The translations under genes were made by a program, and so were the position numbers. The notes beneath the pieces are model-generated. The model made no database searches. It worked only from the letters and a program-made list of their open reading frames with translations, and was not told the origin of the DNA. 64,000 bases of DNA from Mesorhizobium liriopis (GTDB lineage: Bacteria; Pseudomonadota; Alphaproteobacteria; Rhizobiales; Rhizobiaceae), in contig NZ_JAMXQS010000003.1 in NCBI RefSeq assembly GCF_024053505.1, positions 186,001-250,000 on the forward strand. The letters are read 5' to 3'. Below, piece after piece: positions 55,087 to 63,894 of the stretch (position 1 is its first letter; every line of letters begins with the position of its first letter).

Positions 55087-56037
55087 CTAGCGGTAGGAGC
55101 CGATCATCGGCTTGACCCTCGCGATGCGATCCTTGTCGAGGAAGGCGCCCTGGCCGGTATCCACGTCGGTGGGGGTCAGGCCGTATTTCTTGGCCATGGC
55201 GATCTGAGCGATCGGATAATAGCCCTGCAGGTAGGGCTGCTGGTCCATGGTCGCGAACATCGCGCCCGACTCCACGGCGTTGGCGATCTCGACAGCGAGG
55301 TCGAAGCCGCCGAACGGCACCTTGACGCCGGCATCTTCGATGGCTCCCGCGCCGACCGTCGAGGTGACCGAGCCCGTGCCGAACACCGCCTTGACGTCCT
55401 TGTTGGCGATCAGGAACTGCGCCATGATGTTACGCGCTTCGGCGAGGTCGAGCCCGGCGCGAACCGTTTCCACCTTGATGCCCTTTTCCTTCATCGCCTT
55501 CTCGATGCCGCCGCCCCGTGCGACCGCGAAGCTCGCTTCGGGGATCTCGCGCGGATTGAACACCACGTCGCCTCGCTTCAGACCGAACTTCTCGATCATG
55601 CGGTTGCCGAGCTCGTAGCCCGAAGCGAACTCGTTCATGCCGACATAGGCTTGGCGGCAATTGCCCTTGGAACCCTCCAGATCGTCATTGTTGAAACCGA
55701 TTACGACGATGCCGGCCTTAACCGCGTCGCAGATGCTCTTGTCGAAGGCGTCCGAGCTCGAGATCGCGACCGCGATGCCATCGACGCCGGCCACGGTCGC
55801 CGCCTCGATCAGGTCGTTCTGGCGGACAGGGTCGTTATTGGCATATTGCACGTCGAGGTCGACGCCGAACTGCGCAGCGGCATCCTGTGCGCCCTTCACG
55901 ACCGGATTGAAGAACTGGACGCTGGGGTTCAGGTAGATGATCATGGTCGCCTTGACGTCGGCGGCGTGCGCCGCCGTCGAAAGCATCAAGGCCCCAACTG
56001 TTGCAGCCAGTCGGCCGCGGAATTTAACTTTCGCCAT
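55087..56037 (-). CDS. Sugar ABC importer, substrate-binding protein (CUT2)
   Basis: 316-residue binding protein: signal peptide from MAKVKFRGRLAATVGALMLS with cleavage after AHA, then the type I fold (TMIIYLNPSVQFFNPVVKG, GVDGIAVAISSSDAFDK, VKAVFGTGSVTSTVGAG). GGGAGGAACGAG precedes ATG 56037, preferred over the in-frame 56076. Second gene of the kdu operon, 81 bases after the aldehyde dehydrogenase gene. Confidence 0.92.
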   Translation of the reverse strand: MAKVKFRGRLAATVGALMLSTAAHAADVKATMIIYLNPSVQFFNPVVKGAQDAAAQFGVDLDVQYANNDPVRQNDLIEAATVAGVDGIAVAISSSDAFDKSICDAVKAGIVVIGFNNDDLEGSKGNCRQAYVGMNEFASGYELGNRMIEKFGLKRGDVVFNPREIPEASFAVARGGGIEKAMKEKGIKVETVRAGLDLAEARNIMAQFLIANKDVKAVFGTGSVTSTVGAGAIEDAGVKVPFGGFDLAVEIANAVESGAMFATMDQQPYLQGYYPIAQIAMAKKYGLTPTDVDTGQGAFLDKDRIARVKPMIGSYR

Positions 56038-56118
56038 TTCTCGTTCCTCCCTTTGGTTGCTGTTTTCTCCCGCCACGCCATCGTTCCCTCCCAGGCGTGG
56101 AGAGGTTCAGGGCAATCC

Positions 56119-57639
56119 TCAGTCGTTGAACCAGCGCGGTCCCTGGCCGAGCGTGATGTGGATGCCCTTGATCTGCGAGTATTCGTCGAAGCCGTAGCGG
56201 CCAAGCTCGCGGCCCAGGCCGCTCTTCTTGTAGCCACCGACCGGGAGTTCGGGCGTGCCGTCGATGACGCTGTTGATCCAGCAGCGCCCAGCACGCACGC
56301 GGCGGATGGTCTGCATCGCGTTTTCGAGGTCGGTGGACCAGACGGTGGCCGATAAGCCGAATTCGGAATCGTTGGCGAGCGCCACCGCCTCGTCGGCCGT
56401 CTTGAATGAAATCGTCGAAAGCACCGGGCCGAAGATTTCCTCTCGCGCGATCGACATGTCGGGCTGCACACCCCGGAACACGGTCGGCTGGTAGTAGAGC
56501 CCGTCTTTCCCCTGCCGCGCCCCACCCGTCAGCAGTTCCGCGCCTGCCGCCTCGCCGTCGCGAACATAGCGCTCGACCTTGTCGAGATGGGTGTCCGAGA
56601 TCATCGCGCCGATGCGCGTCTTCTCGTTGAGCGGGTCGCCGAACGGCACCTTGCGGGAAATTTCGAGGACGCGTTCGAGCAGGGCGTCTCGGATAGTCTC
56701 ATGTACGATGAGGCGGCTGCCTGAAATGCAGCACTGGCCCGCATTGTGGTAGACGCCGTAGGCGATGCCATCTGCCGCCACTTCCAGATGGGCATCAGAG
56801 AAGACGATCTGTGGCCCCTTGCCGCCCAGTTCCAGCCCGACACGCTTCACGTGGCGCGCCGCGAGCTCGGCGAGCTTCGTGCCGACCCGCACCGAGCCGG
56901 TGAAGGCCACCATGTCGACGCGCGGGTCTTCCGCGAAGGGCTGGCCGGCGGCATCGCCATAGCCGGTGACGACGTTGAACACGCCATCGGGCACACCCGC
57001 TTCCCGCGCCAGTTCTGCAAGCCGGATCGAGGTGCCGGATGTGAGTTCAGAGGGCTTGAGAACAATCGTACAACCGGCACCAATGGCCCATGGCACGCGC
57101 TCGGAAGCGATGATCAGCGGGAAGTTCCAGGGCGTGATGATGCCGACCACGCCGACCGGTTCGCGCAGCACGAGGCCTAAGCGGTTGTCGCCGATATCGT
57201 TGTGGCTGTCGCCATGTTGCCCCCGCGCCTGACCCGCCGCATAGGCCCAAAGATCGGCGCAGAAGGAGACCTCGCCACGTGCCTGCGCGATCGGCTTGCC
57301 GACTTCCAGGCTTTCCATCAGCGCCAATTCCTCGACATGGCGCTCGATCAGTTCGGCGACACGGAACATGATGCGCGAGCGTTCGGCGGCGGCCATGCGT
57401 GGCCACGGCCCACGGTCGAACGCCTCACGTGCGGCGGCGATTGCTGCCGAAACATCGGCGGGCGAGGCTTCCGGCCACGCGCCGACCACCGCTCCCTTGT
57501 GCCCGGGGCTCTCACGTTCGATCAGCTTGCCGGACGCGGCATCGACCGAGCGCCCGCCAACGAGCATCTTGCGCGGCGCGGGGCGTACGAGGCGGCTGTC
57601 GTTGCTGTCGGGAGAGACGAAGTTATCGGGAAATGCCAT
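56119..57639 (-). CDS. NAD(P)-dependent aldehyde dehydrogenase
   Basis: 506-residue ALDH. Motifs: TPWNFPLIIASERVPWAIGA (Asn and Rossmann entry), FTGSVRVGTKLAELAA, catalytic Glu in LELGGKGPQIVFSDA and nucleophile Cys in YHNAGQCCISGSRL. It heads the leftward kdu operon and faces the GntR regulator at 57740 across 100 bases. The substrate is unclear: a sugar-acid semialdehyde such as alpha-ketoglutarate semialdehyde would fit the pathway, but the sequence is also close to general betaine/aminobutyraldehyde types. Confidence 0.92.
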   Translation of the reverse strand: MAFPDNFVSPDSNDSRLVRPAPRKMLVGGRSVDAASGKLIERESPGHKGAVVGAWPEASPADVSAAIAAAREAFDRGPWPRMAAAERSRIMFRVAELIERHVEELALMESLEVGKPIAQARGEVSFCADLWAYAAGQARGQHGDSHNDIGDNRLGLVLREPVGVVGIITPWNFPLIIASERVPWAIGAGCTIVLKPSELTSGTSIRLAELAREAGVPDGVFNVVTGYGDAAGQPFAEDPRVDMVAFTGSVRVGTKLAELAARHVKRVGLELGGKGPQIVFSDAHLEVAADGIAYGVYHNAGQCCISGSRLIVHETIRDALLERVLEISRKVPFGDPLNEKTRIGAMISDTHLDKVERYVRDGEAAGAELLTGGARQGKDGLYYQPTVFRGVQPDMSIAREEIFGPVLSTISFKTADEAVALANDSEFGLSATVWSTDLENAMQTIRRVRAGRCWINSVIDGTPELPVGGYKKSGLGRELGRYGFDEYSQIKGIHITLGQGPRWFND

Positions 57640-57687
57640 GCGAGTGCCTTCTGTGCAGTCACGACGAACAGATCACGACCGTTGTTG

Positions 57688-57704
57688 TATGGTACGGTAT
57701 GGTA
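57688..57704. promoter_or_regulatory. Direct repeat, candidate GntR binding site
   Basis: TATGGTA occurs at 57688-57694 and 57698-57704, a 10-base period (one helical turn), between the aldehyde dehydrogenase and GntR starts. TTGTATGG at its left edge and GTAGTTG at its right suggest an AT-rich operator overlapping the divergent promoters. It differs from the TTGCATACAA sites of the other two GntR proteins. Confidence 0.45.
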
Positions 57705-57739
57705 GTTGTGAAATGCTGTCAACGTGCTAATGTGTGCCC

Positions 57740-58435
57740 ATGAACATCGCGTCCCACAGCTTCTTTAAAGACGCTGAGCCAAGCACATCGGTCGCCTTGC
57801 AGGTCGAGCGCGACCTGCGGGAGGCAATCATTTCCCTGTCGCTCAAACCCGGGGCGCGGCTTTCCGAGCAGGAGATCGCAGATCAGCTGCGCGTGTCACG
57901 CCAGCCGGTGCGGGAAGCCCTGATCGCGCTGGCCCGCGCGAACCTTGTCGAAGTCCGCCCCAAGCGCGGCACGATCGTCGTCAAGATTTCGGCGCGCAAG
58001 ATGATGGAAGCGCGCTTCGTGCGCGAATCCATTGAGACGGCGGTGGTGCGCCGGGCTTGCGAGAGTTTCGACCCCTGGGTGCGGGTAACCATCGACGAAA
58101 ATCTCGTACGCCAGCGTGCAGCCTGCGCGGCGAGCGACTACACGGCGTTCCGGAAAGAAGACGAGCGGTTCCACATCGCGATCGCCCATGGCGCAGGATG
58201 CGGCTTGGCGTGGGATGTCATTGCCGACATCAAAGCGCATGTGGACCGCGTCTGCAACCTACAGCTCCGCAAGGCAGAGTCGATGCCGCGGCTGATTGCC
58301 CAACACGAGAAGATTGTCGAGGCCATAGACAGCTGTAACGCTGAAAGTGCAGCCGCTGCCATGCACGCGCACCTCACCAGCATACTCGTCGATCTGCCGG
58401 CCATCGCCGCCGGCAACCCGGATCTTTTCGAGTAG
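57740..58435 (+). CDS. GntR-family regulator, FCD subfamily (uronate/galactonate region)
   Basis: 231-residue regulator: winged HTH at about 20-85 (LSEQEIADQLRVSRQPVREAL) and FCD domain (ERFHIAIAHGAG, LIAQHEKIVEAID, AAAMHAHL carry the metal-type residues). ATG 57740 chosen; a GTG two codons upstream is possible. It is divergent from the ALDH/ABC/kdu operon and convergent with the dgoD operon end, so the kdu operon is the likely target. Members of this group respond to sugar acids such as KDG, gluconate or galactonate. Confidence 0.92.
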   Translation: MNIASHSFFKDAEPSTSVALQVERDLREAIISLSLKPGARLSEQEIADQLRVSRQPVREALIALARANLVEVRPKRGTIVVKISARKMMEARFVRESIETAVVRRACESFDPWVRVTIDENLVRQRAACAASDYTAFRKEDERFHIAIAHGAGCGLAWDVIADIKAHVDRVCNLQLRKAESMPRLIAQHEKIVEAIDSCNAESAAAAMHAHLTSILVDLPAIAAGNPDLFE

Positions 58436-58508
58436 AACACGGGAAACGGTTGATGCGGACCGTCTCACATGGGACTTCAGACCGCCGAGAAACCGGGTGG
58501 CTCCAGAG

Positions 58509-59291
58509 CTACGCCGGATGCTGTTGAACGCTCAAGCCTCCATCGATTGTGAGGCAAGTGGCGTTCATGAAGGGGCATTCGTCGGAGATCATGAAAAGGG
58601 CGGCCAGTGCGATTTCTTCTGGCGTTGCGATGCGCCCGCCTGGATGCAGTGCCAGCGTTTCGGCTTTGGCGGTTTCAGGATCGGGAAACCCATTCCAGTA
58701 GTCGATCACTTTCTGGGTCGCGACATAGCCCGGCGCGAGTGCATTCACCCGCACGCCGCGCTTGGCATATTCGAGCCCGAGCGATTTGGTCATTCCCAAA
58801 AGCGCGTGCTTGGCGAGCGGATAGGGAAAGGTATGCGGGATGATCGTGAAGGCGTGCGTGGAGGCGATGTTGAGGATGGCGCCGCCGCCGCTCTCGATCA
58901 GGCCAGGCAGCACTGCGCGGCAGCAGTTCCATGCCCCCTTGAGGTTGACGTCGAAACAGCGTGACCAATCCGCGTCTGTGCTTTCCAAGGGATCGCTGAA
59001 GACGTTGATGCCGGCATTGTTGACGAGCGCGTTGAGAGGACCGATCGCGCCGTTGGCCATCTCCACCGCCTTTGCGACCGCCATGGCATCGGTGATGTCG
59101 GCTGCGGCCGTGACCAGCGTCGCACCCGCCTTTGTCAGGCGCCTGGCGCCCTCGGCAAGCAAGGCCCCGTCGCGGTCGAGAAGCAGCAGGCTTGCTCCTT
59201 CCCGGGCGAAGGCTTCCGCCATGGCATAGCCGATGCCCTGGGCCGCTCCCGTGATCATGATGCGTTTGGTGTGAAGCCGCATGCCGGTCAT
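58509..59291 (-). CDS. SDR family oxidoreductase (dgoD operon)
   Basis: 260-residue short-chain dehydrogenase: MITGAAQGIGYAMAEAF, NNAGINVFSDPLE, IASTHAFTIIPHTFPYPLAKHAL (catalytic Tyr and Lys in YPLAK, quoted here only as position) and an Asp at the end of the second strand (LLLLDRDG) favouring NAD. Start uncertain: ATG 59291 has GGTGAAG upstream; ATG 59306 overlaps dgoD by 7 bases. In an operon with an epimerase and galactonate dehydratase it most likely oxidises an aldose such as galactose, fucose or arabinose to the lactone. Confidence 0.88.
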   Translation of the reverse strand: MTGMRLHTKRIMITGAAQGIGYAMAEAFAREGASLLLLDRDGALLAEGARRLTKAGATLVTAAADITDAMAVAKAVEMANGAIGPLNALVNNAGINVFSDPLESTDADWSRCFDVNLKGAWNCCRAVLPGLIESGGGAILNIASTHAFTIIPHTFPYPLAKHALLGMTKSLGLEYAKRGVRVNALAPGYVATQKVIDYWNGFPDPETAKAETLALHPGGRIATPEEIALAALFMISDECPFMNATCLTIDGGLSVQQHPA

Positions 59292-59299
59292 GGTCGGCT

Positions 59300-60448
59300 T
59301 CACCATTCGGCAAACGAGCCGTCGGCATGGCGCCAGACCGGGTTGCGCCAGCGGTGCCCTTCTCGGGCGCGCTCGATCACGTAATCCTCGTTGACCTCGA
59401 CGCCGAGACCCGGGCCTTGCGGGATCGACACGAAGCCGTCAGCATAATGGAACACGTCCGGGTTCGAGAGGTAGTCAAGGATGTCGTTGCCGGTGTTGTA
59501 GTGGATGCCCAGGCTCTGTTCCTGAATAAAGGCATTGTAGCTCACCGCATCGATCTGCAAACAGGCGGCGAGCGCGATCGGCCCAAGCGGGCAGTGCGGC
59601 GCGAGCGCCACGTCATAGGCTTCCGCCATGGCCGCGATCTTGCGGCATTCGGTGATGCCGCCGGCATGGCTCAGATCGGGCTGGATGATGTCCACATAGC
59701 CGTCCTGCAACACACCCTTGAAGTCCCAGCGCGAGTAAAGCCGCTCGCCAAGCGCGATCGGCGTCGAGCAATGGTTGGCGATCTCCTTGAGCGCCTCGCG
59801 GTTCTCGGAGAGCACCGGCTCCTCGATGAACATCAGCTTGAAGGGCTCGAGTTCCTTGGCAAGCACCTTGGCCATCGGCTTGTGCACGCGACCGTGGAAG
59901 TCGACGCCGATGCCGATATGGGGGCCGACCGCCTCGCGGATGGTCGCAATCGTGGCGACCGCGCGCTCCACCTTCTCGTTGGTGTCGACGATCTGCATCT
60001 CCTCGCAACCGTTGAGCTTGATGGCCTTGAAGCCGCGCGCCACCACATCCTTCGCGTTGCGTGCCACATCCGCTGGCCGGTCGCCGCCGATCCAGGAATA
60101 AACCTTGATGCGGTCGCGGCACTGGCCGCCAAGCAGCTGGTGGACAGGCACCCCGAGCGCCTTGCCCTTGATGTCCCACAAGGCCTGGTCGATGCCCGCG
60201 AGCGCACTCATGTGGATCGCCCCGCCACGGTAGAAACCGCCCCGGTAAAGCACGTTCCAGTGGTCCTCGATCAGAAAGGGGTCCTTGCCGATCAGATAGT
60301 CGGCCAGCTCGTGCACCGCCGCTTCCACCGTCAGCGCACGCCCCTCCACCACCGGCTCGCCCCAGCCGACCACGCCCTCGTCCGTTTCGATCTTCAAAAA
60401 CAACCAGCGCGGCGGAACAATGAAGGTCGAAAGCTTCGTGATCTTCAT
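59300..60448 (-). CDS. dgoD: D-galactonate dehydratase
   Basis: 382-residue enolase-superfamily enzyme that dehydrates D-galactonate to 2-dehydro-3-deoxy-galactonate. It matches E. coli DgoD along its whole length: [20 protein letters not shown], the three metal carboxylates in GVDFHGR, MFIEEPV and ALGERLYS, the catalytic His in [19 protein letters not shown] (in part), and ending [12 protein letters not shown] 60448 (MKITKLSTF) matches the E. coli start; a GTG at 60463 overlaps the epimerase stop and is an alternative. Confidence 0.95.
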   Translation of the reverse strand: MKITKLSTFIVPPRWLFLKIETDEGVVGWGEPVVEGRALTVEAAVHELADYLIGKDPFLIEDHWNVLYRGGFYRGGAIHMSALAGIDQALWDIKGKALGVPVHQLLGGQCRDRIKVYSWIGGDRPADVARNAKDVVARGFKAIKLNGCEEMQIVDTNEKVERAVATIATIREAVGPHIGIGVDFHGRVHKPMAKVLAKELEPFKLMFIEEPVLSENREALKEIANHCSTPIALGERLYSRWDFKGVLQDGYVDIIQPDLSHAGGITECRKIAAMAEAYDVALAPHCPLGPIALAACLQIDAVSYNAFIQEQSLGIHYNTGNDILDYLSNPDVFHYADGFVSIPQGPGLGVEVNEDYVIERAREGHRWRNPVWRHADGSFAEW

Positions 60449-60459
60449 GGAATGCAAAC

Positions 60460-61353
60460 TCACTGCGCGAGGCTTGGCTGGAGAAGAAGGCTGGCTCGCA
60501 AGACCTCGCCTGGAGAAAGCATAGCGAGACCGCCGCCGTCAGTCATGTTGTGGCCGTCGGCAAGATGCGTCATCGGCTCGAAGGCGAAATAGTCTTGGGC
60601 GTAGTGGGAATCGAAGATCTCGTCGGGCATGAACAGGAAAAAGTGCCTGAACTTCTGGTCAGCCTGGATCTCAAGTGCTGTTTCTCTTTCCGGCCAAATG
60701 ATCCGCGTTGCGCCGCTCCAATCTTCGAAGCCGTTGTTGAGCCAGCGCCGTGGCATTTCGCGGGGGGCATGAAAGCGGAGATCGGCTGGAATGGTGGTTG
60801 GCCGGCCAGGGAGCCAGCCTTCTTCCTCCGTCCACATTCTTTCCGCCGACGCCTCGAGCGTGGTGCGGGGCGTAAGCGGAAAGTACGGATGCCAGCCGAG
60901 GCCGAAAGGCATCGGCGACGAACCGAGATTGGTTACGGCAAAGGTGGCGGTGAGACGGTTGCCTGCCACGCGAAAGTTTTGAGACGCCTCGTAGCGATAG
61001 GGAACAGGCTCAAGGGGCAGATGCGTATAGCCAAGCGTGAGATGATCCGCACCCTGTTCCAACACAGTCCAATCGCCCAGCCACCCATCGCCGTGGCAGT
61101 GGTGCGGATCGCCAACGGTGTTCGGTTCGAGCCGGTATTCGCGACCGCGGACCGTAAACCGGTTGCCACGCACGCGATTGGCGAAGGGCACCATGGGAAA
61201 GGCAGAAGACATGCCCGCGGTGGCGTCCGCCGCCGCCTCGCGTAGAAGCGGCACAGCACCCCCGCCCCCATTCCATTGCAGCTGCGTGAAGGCGCCGCCT
61301 ACCGTGTTGAAGCGCGCTTCGAAGCCTTCCGCTTGGAACGTGACGAGCGCCAT
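60460..61353 (-). CDS. Aldose 1-epimerase (mutarotase)
   Basis: 297-residue beta-sandwich epimerase of the galactose mutarotase family. Active-site residues visible: Asn/Arg in [10 protein letters not shown], His in [11 protein letters not shown] and HPYFPLT, and a C-terminal acidic residue in the [12 protein letters not shown] segment. It interconverts sugar anomers for the downstream dehydrogenase. It starts 6 bases after the permease stop and overlaps the dgoD leader. Confidence 0.92.
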   Translation of the reverse strand: MALVTFQAEGFEARFNTVGGAFTQLQWNGGGGAVPLLREAAADATAGMSSAFPMVPFANRVRGNRFTVRGREYRLEPNTVGDPHHCHGDGWLGDWTVLEQGADHLTLGYTHLPLEPVPYRYEASQNFRVAGNRLTATFAVTNLGSSPMPFGLGWHPYFPLTPRTTLEASAERMWTEEEGWLPGRPTTIPADLRFHAPREMPRRWLNNGFEDWSGATRIIWPERETALEIQADQKFRHFFLFMPDEIFDSHYAQDYFAFEPMTHLADGHNMTDGGGLAMLSPGEVLRASLLLQPSLAQ

Positions 61354-61359
61354 CCGGCG

Positions 61360-62310
61360 TCAGCGCCTGACGAGCGCGCGGGTGCGCAGGTTGTCGAGGA
61401 GAACGGCGAGCAGCAGGATCGAGCCGCGCACCAGATACTGGTAGAAGGCCTGGATATTGAGAAGATTCATGACGTTTTCGGCAATGCCGAGGATCATGAC
61501 GCCGACGATCACCCCGCTCATCGAGGCGCGCCCCCCGGCAAGCGATACGCCACCCAGCACGCAGGCCGAGATCACCGAAAGCTCGAGGCCCGTCGCCGCA
61601 TTGGGCTGGCCCGAGGTGATGCGCGACGCGAGCAGGATGCCGGCGACCGCGCAGACAAGTCCTTGCAAGGCGAATATCCAGATGCGGCTCCAGTCCACAT
61701 CGACGCCCGCCAGCCGCGAGGCTTCTGGATTGCCGCCGATGGCCAGCGTATTGCGTCCGAAGACAGTGCGGTTGAGCACGAAGGCGAAGACCACGAACAA
61801 TGCGGCCATGATCCAGACCGGCGTCGGGATGCCCAGAAAGCGGCTCAGTGCCAGCGAATAGAAGGTCGGATCGTTGATGCCGACGGCACGCCCGTCGGAT
61901 GCCAGAAGCGCCAATCCGCGTACGATCTGCATGGTGGCAAGGGTGGTGATCAGCGCATTGATGTGGAGTTTGGCGATCACCACGCCATTGACGAGGCCGA
62001 CCAGCGTTCCGGCCAGAAGAGCGGCGAGGAGACCCAGCGGGATCGAGCCCGTCGAGTTGGACACCATCACCGCGACCATGCCGGCGAAGGCGACGATCGA
62101 GCCCACGGAGAGGTCGAAGTCGCGCGAGGCGAGGCAGAACATCATGGTGCAAGCTACGATGCCGATCGTCACCACTGACTGCAGCAGCCCGAGGATGTTG
62201 CGCTCGGACAGGAAATTCGGAACCGTCAGCGAAACGACGGCGAAAGCCAGAACAAAAATAACGAGAAGCCCCTGCTCGCCGAGGAGCACGCGCTTGAGGG
62301 TGGCGGTCAT
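61360..62310 (-). CDS. Sugar ABC importer, permease (CUT2, AraH-like)
   Basis: 316-residue permease with about nine membrane segments; signatures LASRDFDLSVGSIVAFAG and LGGVSLAGGRASMSGV. ATG 62310 lies 4 bases after the ATPase stop; a longer frame to 62415 lies inside the ATPase gene and is rejected. Works with the ATPase at 62315 and the binding protein beyond 63895 to import an aldose, probably galactose or arabinose-like given the downstream enzymes. Confidence 0.93.
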   Translation of the reverse strand: MTATLKRVLLGEQGLLVIFVLAFAVVSLTVPNFLSERNILGLLQSVVTIGIVACTMMFCLASRDFDLSVGSIVAFAGMVAVMVSNSTGSIPLGLLAALLAGTLVGLVNGVVIAKLHINALITTLATMQIVRGLALLASDGRAVGINDPTFYSLALSRFLGIPTPVWIMAALFVVFAFVLNRTVFGRNTLAIGGNPEASRLAGVDVDWSRIWIFALQGLVCAVAGILLASRITSGQPNAATGLELSVISACVLGGVSLAGGRASMSGVIVGVMILGIAENVMNLLNIQAFYQYLVRGSILLLAVLLDNLRTRALVRR

Positions 62311-62314
62311 GAGA

Positions 62315-63832
62315 TCAAGCCCTTTGAGCAGCGGTTTGCGGGGTCTGTCGATCGGGCAGAGCGGCGGCCAGCAACACGCCTTCAGTGAATTCGCCGCGCT
62401 TGAACTCGGCTGCAATGCGGCGCTCGCACATGACGAGGATGCGGTCTGAAATGCCCATTACCTCCGGCAGTTCGCTCGACACCACGACGATGGCGACGCC
62501 CTGCTCGGCAAGACGGTAGAGGATGTCGTAGATTTCGGCCTTGGCGCCCACATCGATGCCGCGCGTCGGCTCGTCCACGATCAGGACATTGATGCCGGGC
62601 TCGGACAGCCAGCGGGCGAGGATCACCTTCTGCTGGTTGCCGCCCGACAGGTTGACGATATCCTGTCGCCGCGACGGCGTGCGGATACGCAAAGCCTCGA
62701 TGAAGCGATCGGCAACGGAGGCTTCTCGGCGCGGATTGATCACACCGAGCGGCGAATAGTGACGGCGCGATGCGATCACCACATTCTCGCCGACCGAACG
62801 CCCCTGCACGATGCCGTCCGCCTTGCGGTCTTCCGGACAAAGCACGAGCCCTGCACGAATCGAGCGGCGGGGGCTGCCGAGCGCCAGCGGTGCGCCATCG
62901 AGAGCCACGCTTCCGCCGTTGGGCTGGTCAGCCCCGTAGACGAGGCGCATCAGTTCGGAGCGCCCAGCACCGACCAAGCCGAAGAAGCCGAGTATCTCGC
63001 CGGCTCGCGCTTCAAAGCTTGCCGGTTCCGGCACACGCGGGCCGTGAAGGCCTTGGACCGAAAGGCGCACGGCGCCACTCTCACGCGGCCGCCAGCCCCA
63101 GATATCGGCGATCTCGCGCCCGACCATTTCCGAAACGAGGCGGTCACGCGTTACGACTTCCATGGTCTCGTGGTGGGCGGCGAGCCTGCCGTCGCGCAGA
63201 ACCGTGCAACCGTCGCAAAGGCGGAATATTTCGTCCAAGCGGTGCGAAACATAGATGATGACCTTGCCGGCTTGGCGCAGGCGGTCGATCAGGCGAAACA
63301 GCACCTCGCTTTCGCGCGAGGATAGCGACGAGGTGGGTTCGTCGAGCGCGAGCACGCGGGCGTCGATCATCACCGCCTTGGCGATCTCGATCATCTGCCG
63401 CTCGCCGATCGATAGGCTCGACACGCGGGCGCGAGGATCGACATCGATGCCGATCTCCTTCAGCACGCGGCCGACTTCCTCGAAAAGCGCACGAAAGCCC
63501 ACCACGCCGCCTCTAGCTGGAAAGCGGCCGAGGCGCAGGTTCTCGGCCACCGACAATTCGGGAACGAGCTGCAATTCCTGATGCACCACCACGACACCGG
63601 CGTCGAAGGCATCGCGCGTGGACGCATAGGCCTGGGTGTTGCCGTCGATGCGGATTTCGCCTTCGTCGGCGCGCTGGTCGCCCGACAGCAAGCGGATCAA
63701 CGTAGATTTGCCCGCGCCATTCTCGCCCATCAGCCCGTGAACGCTGCCTTTGCGCACGCCGAAGCTGACGGACGACAAGGCCTTGACGCCCGGGTAGGTC
63801 TTGGAAATATCGGAAAACTCGAGAAACGCCAT
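62315..63832 (-). CDS. Sugar ABC importer, ATP-binding protein (AraG/MglA-like, double ATPase)
   Basis: 505-residue tandem ATPase. First half: [34 protein letters not shown]. Second half: degenerate [39 protein letters not shown] 63832 (MAFLEFSDISKTYPG) is the natural family start; the frame stays open to the window edge but upstream lies a hairpin and the previous gene. Second gene of the operon after the binding protein. Confidence 0.94.
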   Translation of the reverse strand: MAFLEFSDISKTYPGVKALSSVSFGVRKGSVHGLMGENGAGKSTLIRLLSGDQRADEGEIRIDGNTQAYASTRDAFDAGVVVVHQELQLVPELSVAENLRLGRFPARGGVVGFRALFEEVGRVLKEIGIDVDPRARVSSLSIGERQMIEIAKAVMIDARVLALDEPTSSLSSRESEVLFRLIDRLRQAGKVIIYVSHRLDEIFRLCDGCTVLRDGRLAAHHETMEVVTRDRLVSEMVGREIADIWGWRPRESGAVRLSVQGLHGPRVPEPASFEARAGEILGFFGLVGAGRSELMRLVYGADQPNGGSVALDGAPLALGSPRRSIRAGLVLCPEDRKADGIVQGRSVGENVVIASRRHYSPLGVINPRREASVADRFIEALRIRTPSRRQDIVNLSGGNQQKVILARWLSEPGINVLIVDEPTRGIDVGAKAEIYDILYRLAEQGVAIVVVSSELPEVMGISDRILVMCERRIAAEFKRGEFTEGVLLAAALPDRQTPQTAAQRA

Positions 63833-63852
63833 CCGCCTATGCCCGAACATGT

Positions 63853-63884
63853 CTCTGCCGGCAGCATTCGCGCAGCCGGCAGAG
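63853..63884 (-). terminator. Perfect 10-bp hairpin between binding-protein and ATPase genes
   Basis: CTCTGCCGGC (63853-63862) and GCCGGCAGAG (63875-63884) pair perfectly around a 12-base loop, 10 bases after the stop of the binding-protein gene and 20 bases before the ATPase start. No T-tract follows, so an RNA-stabilising or processing role is likelier than full termination. Confidence 0.65.
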
Positions 63885-63894
63885 AAATCGCTGA

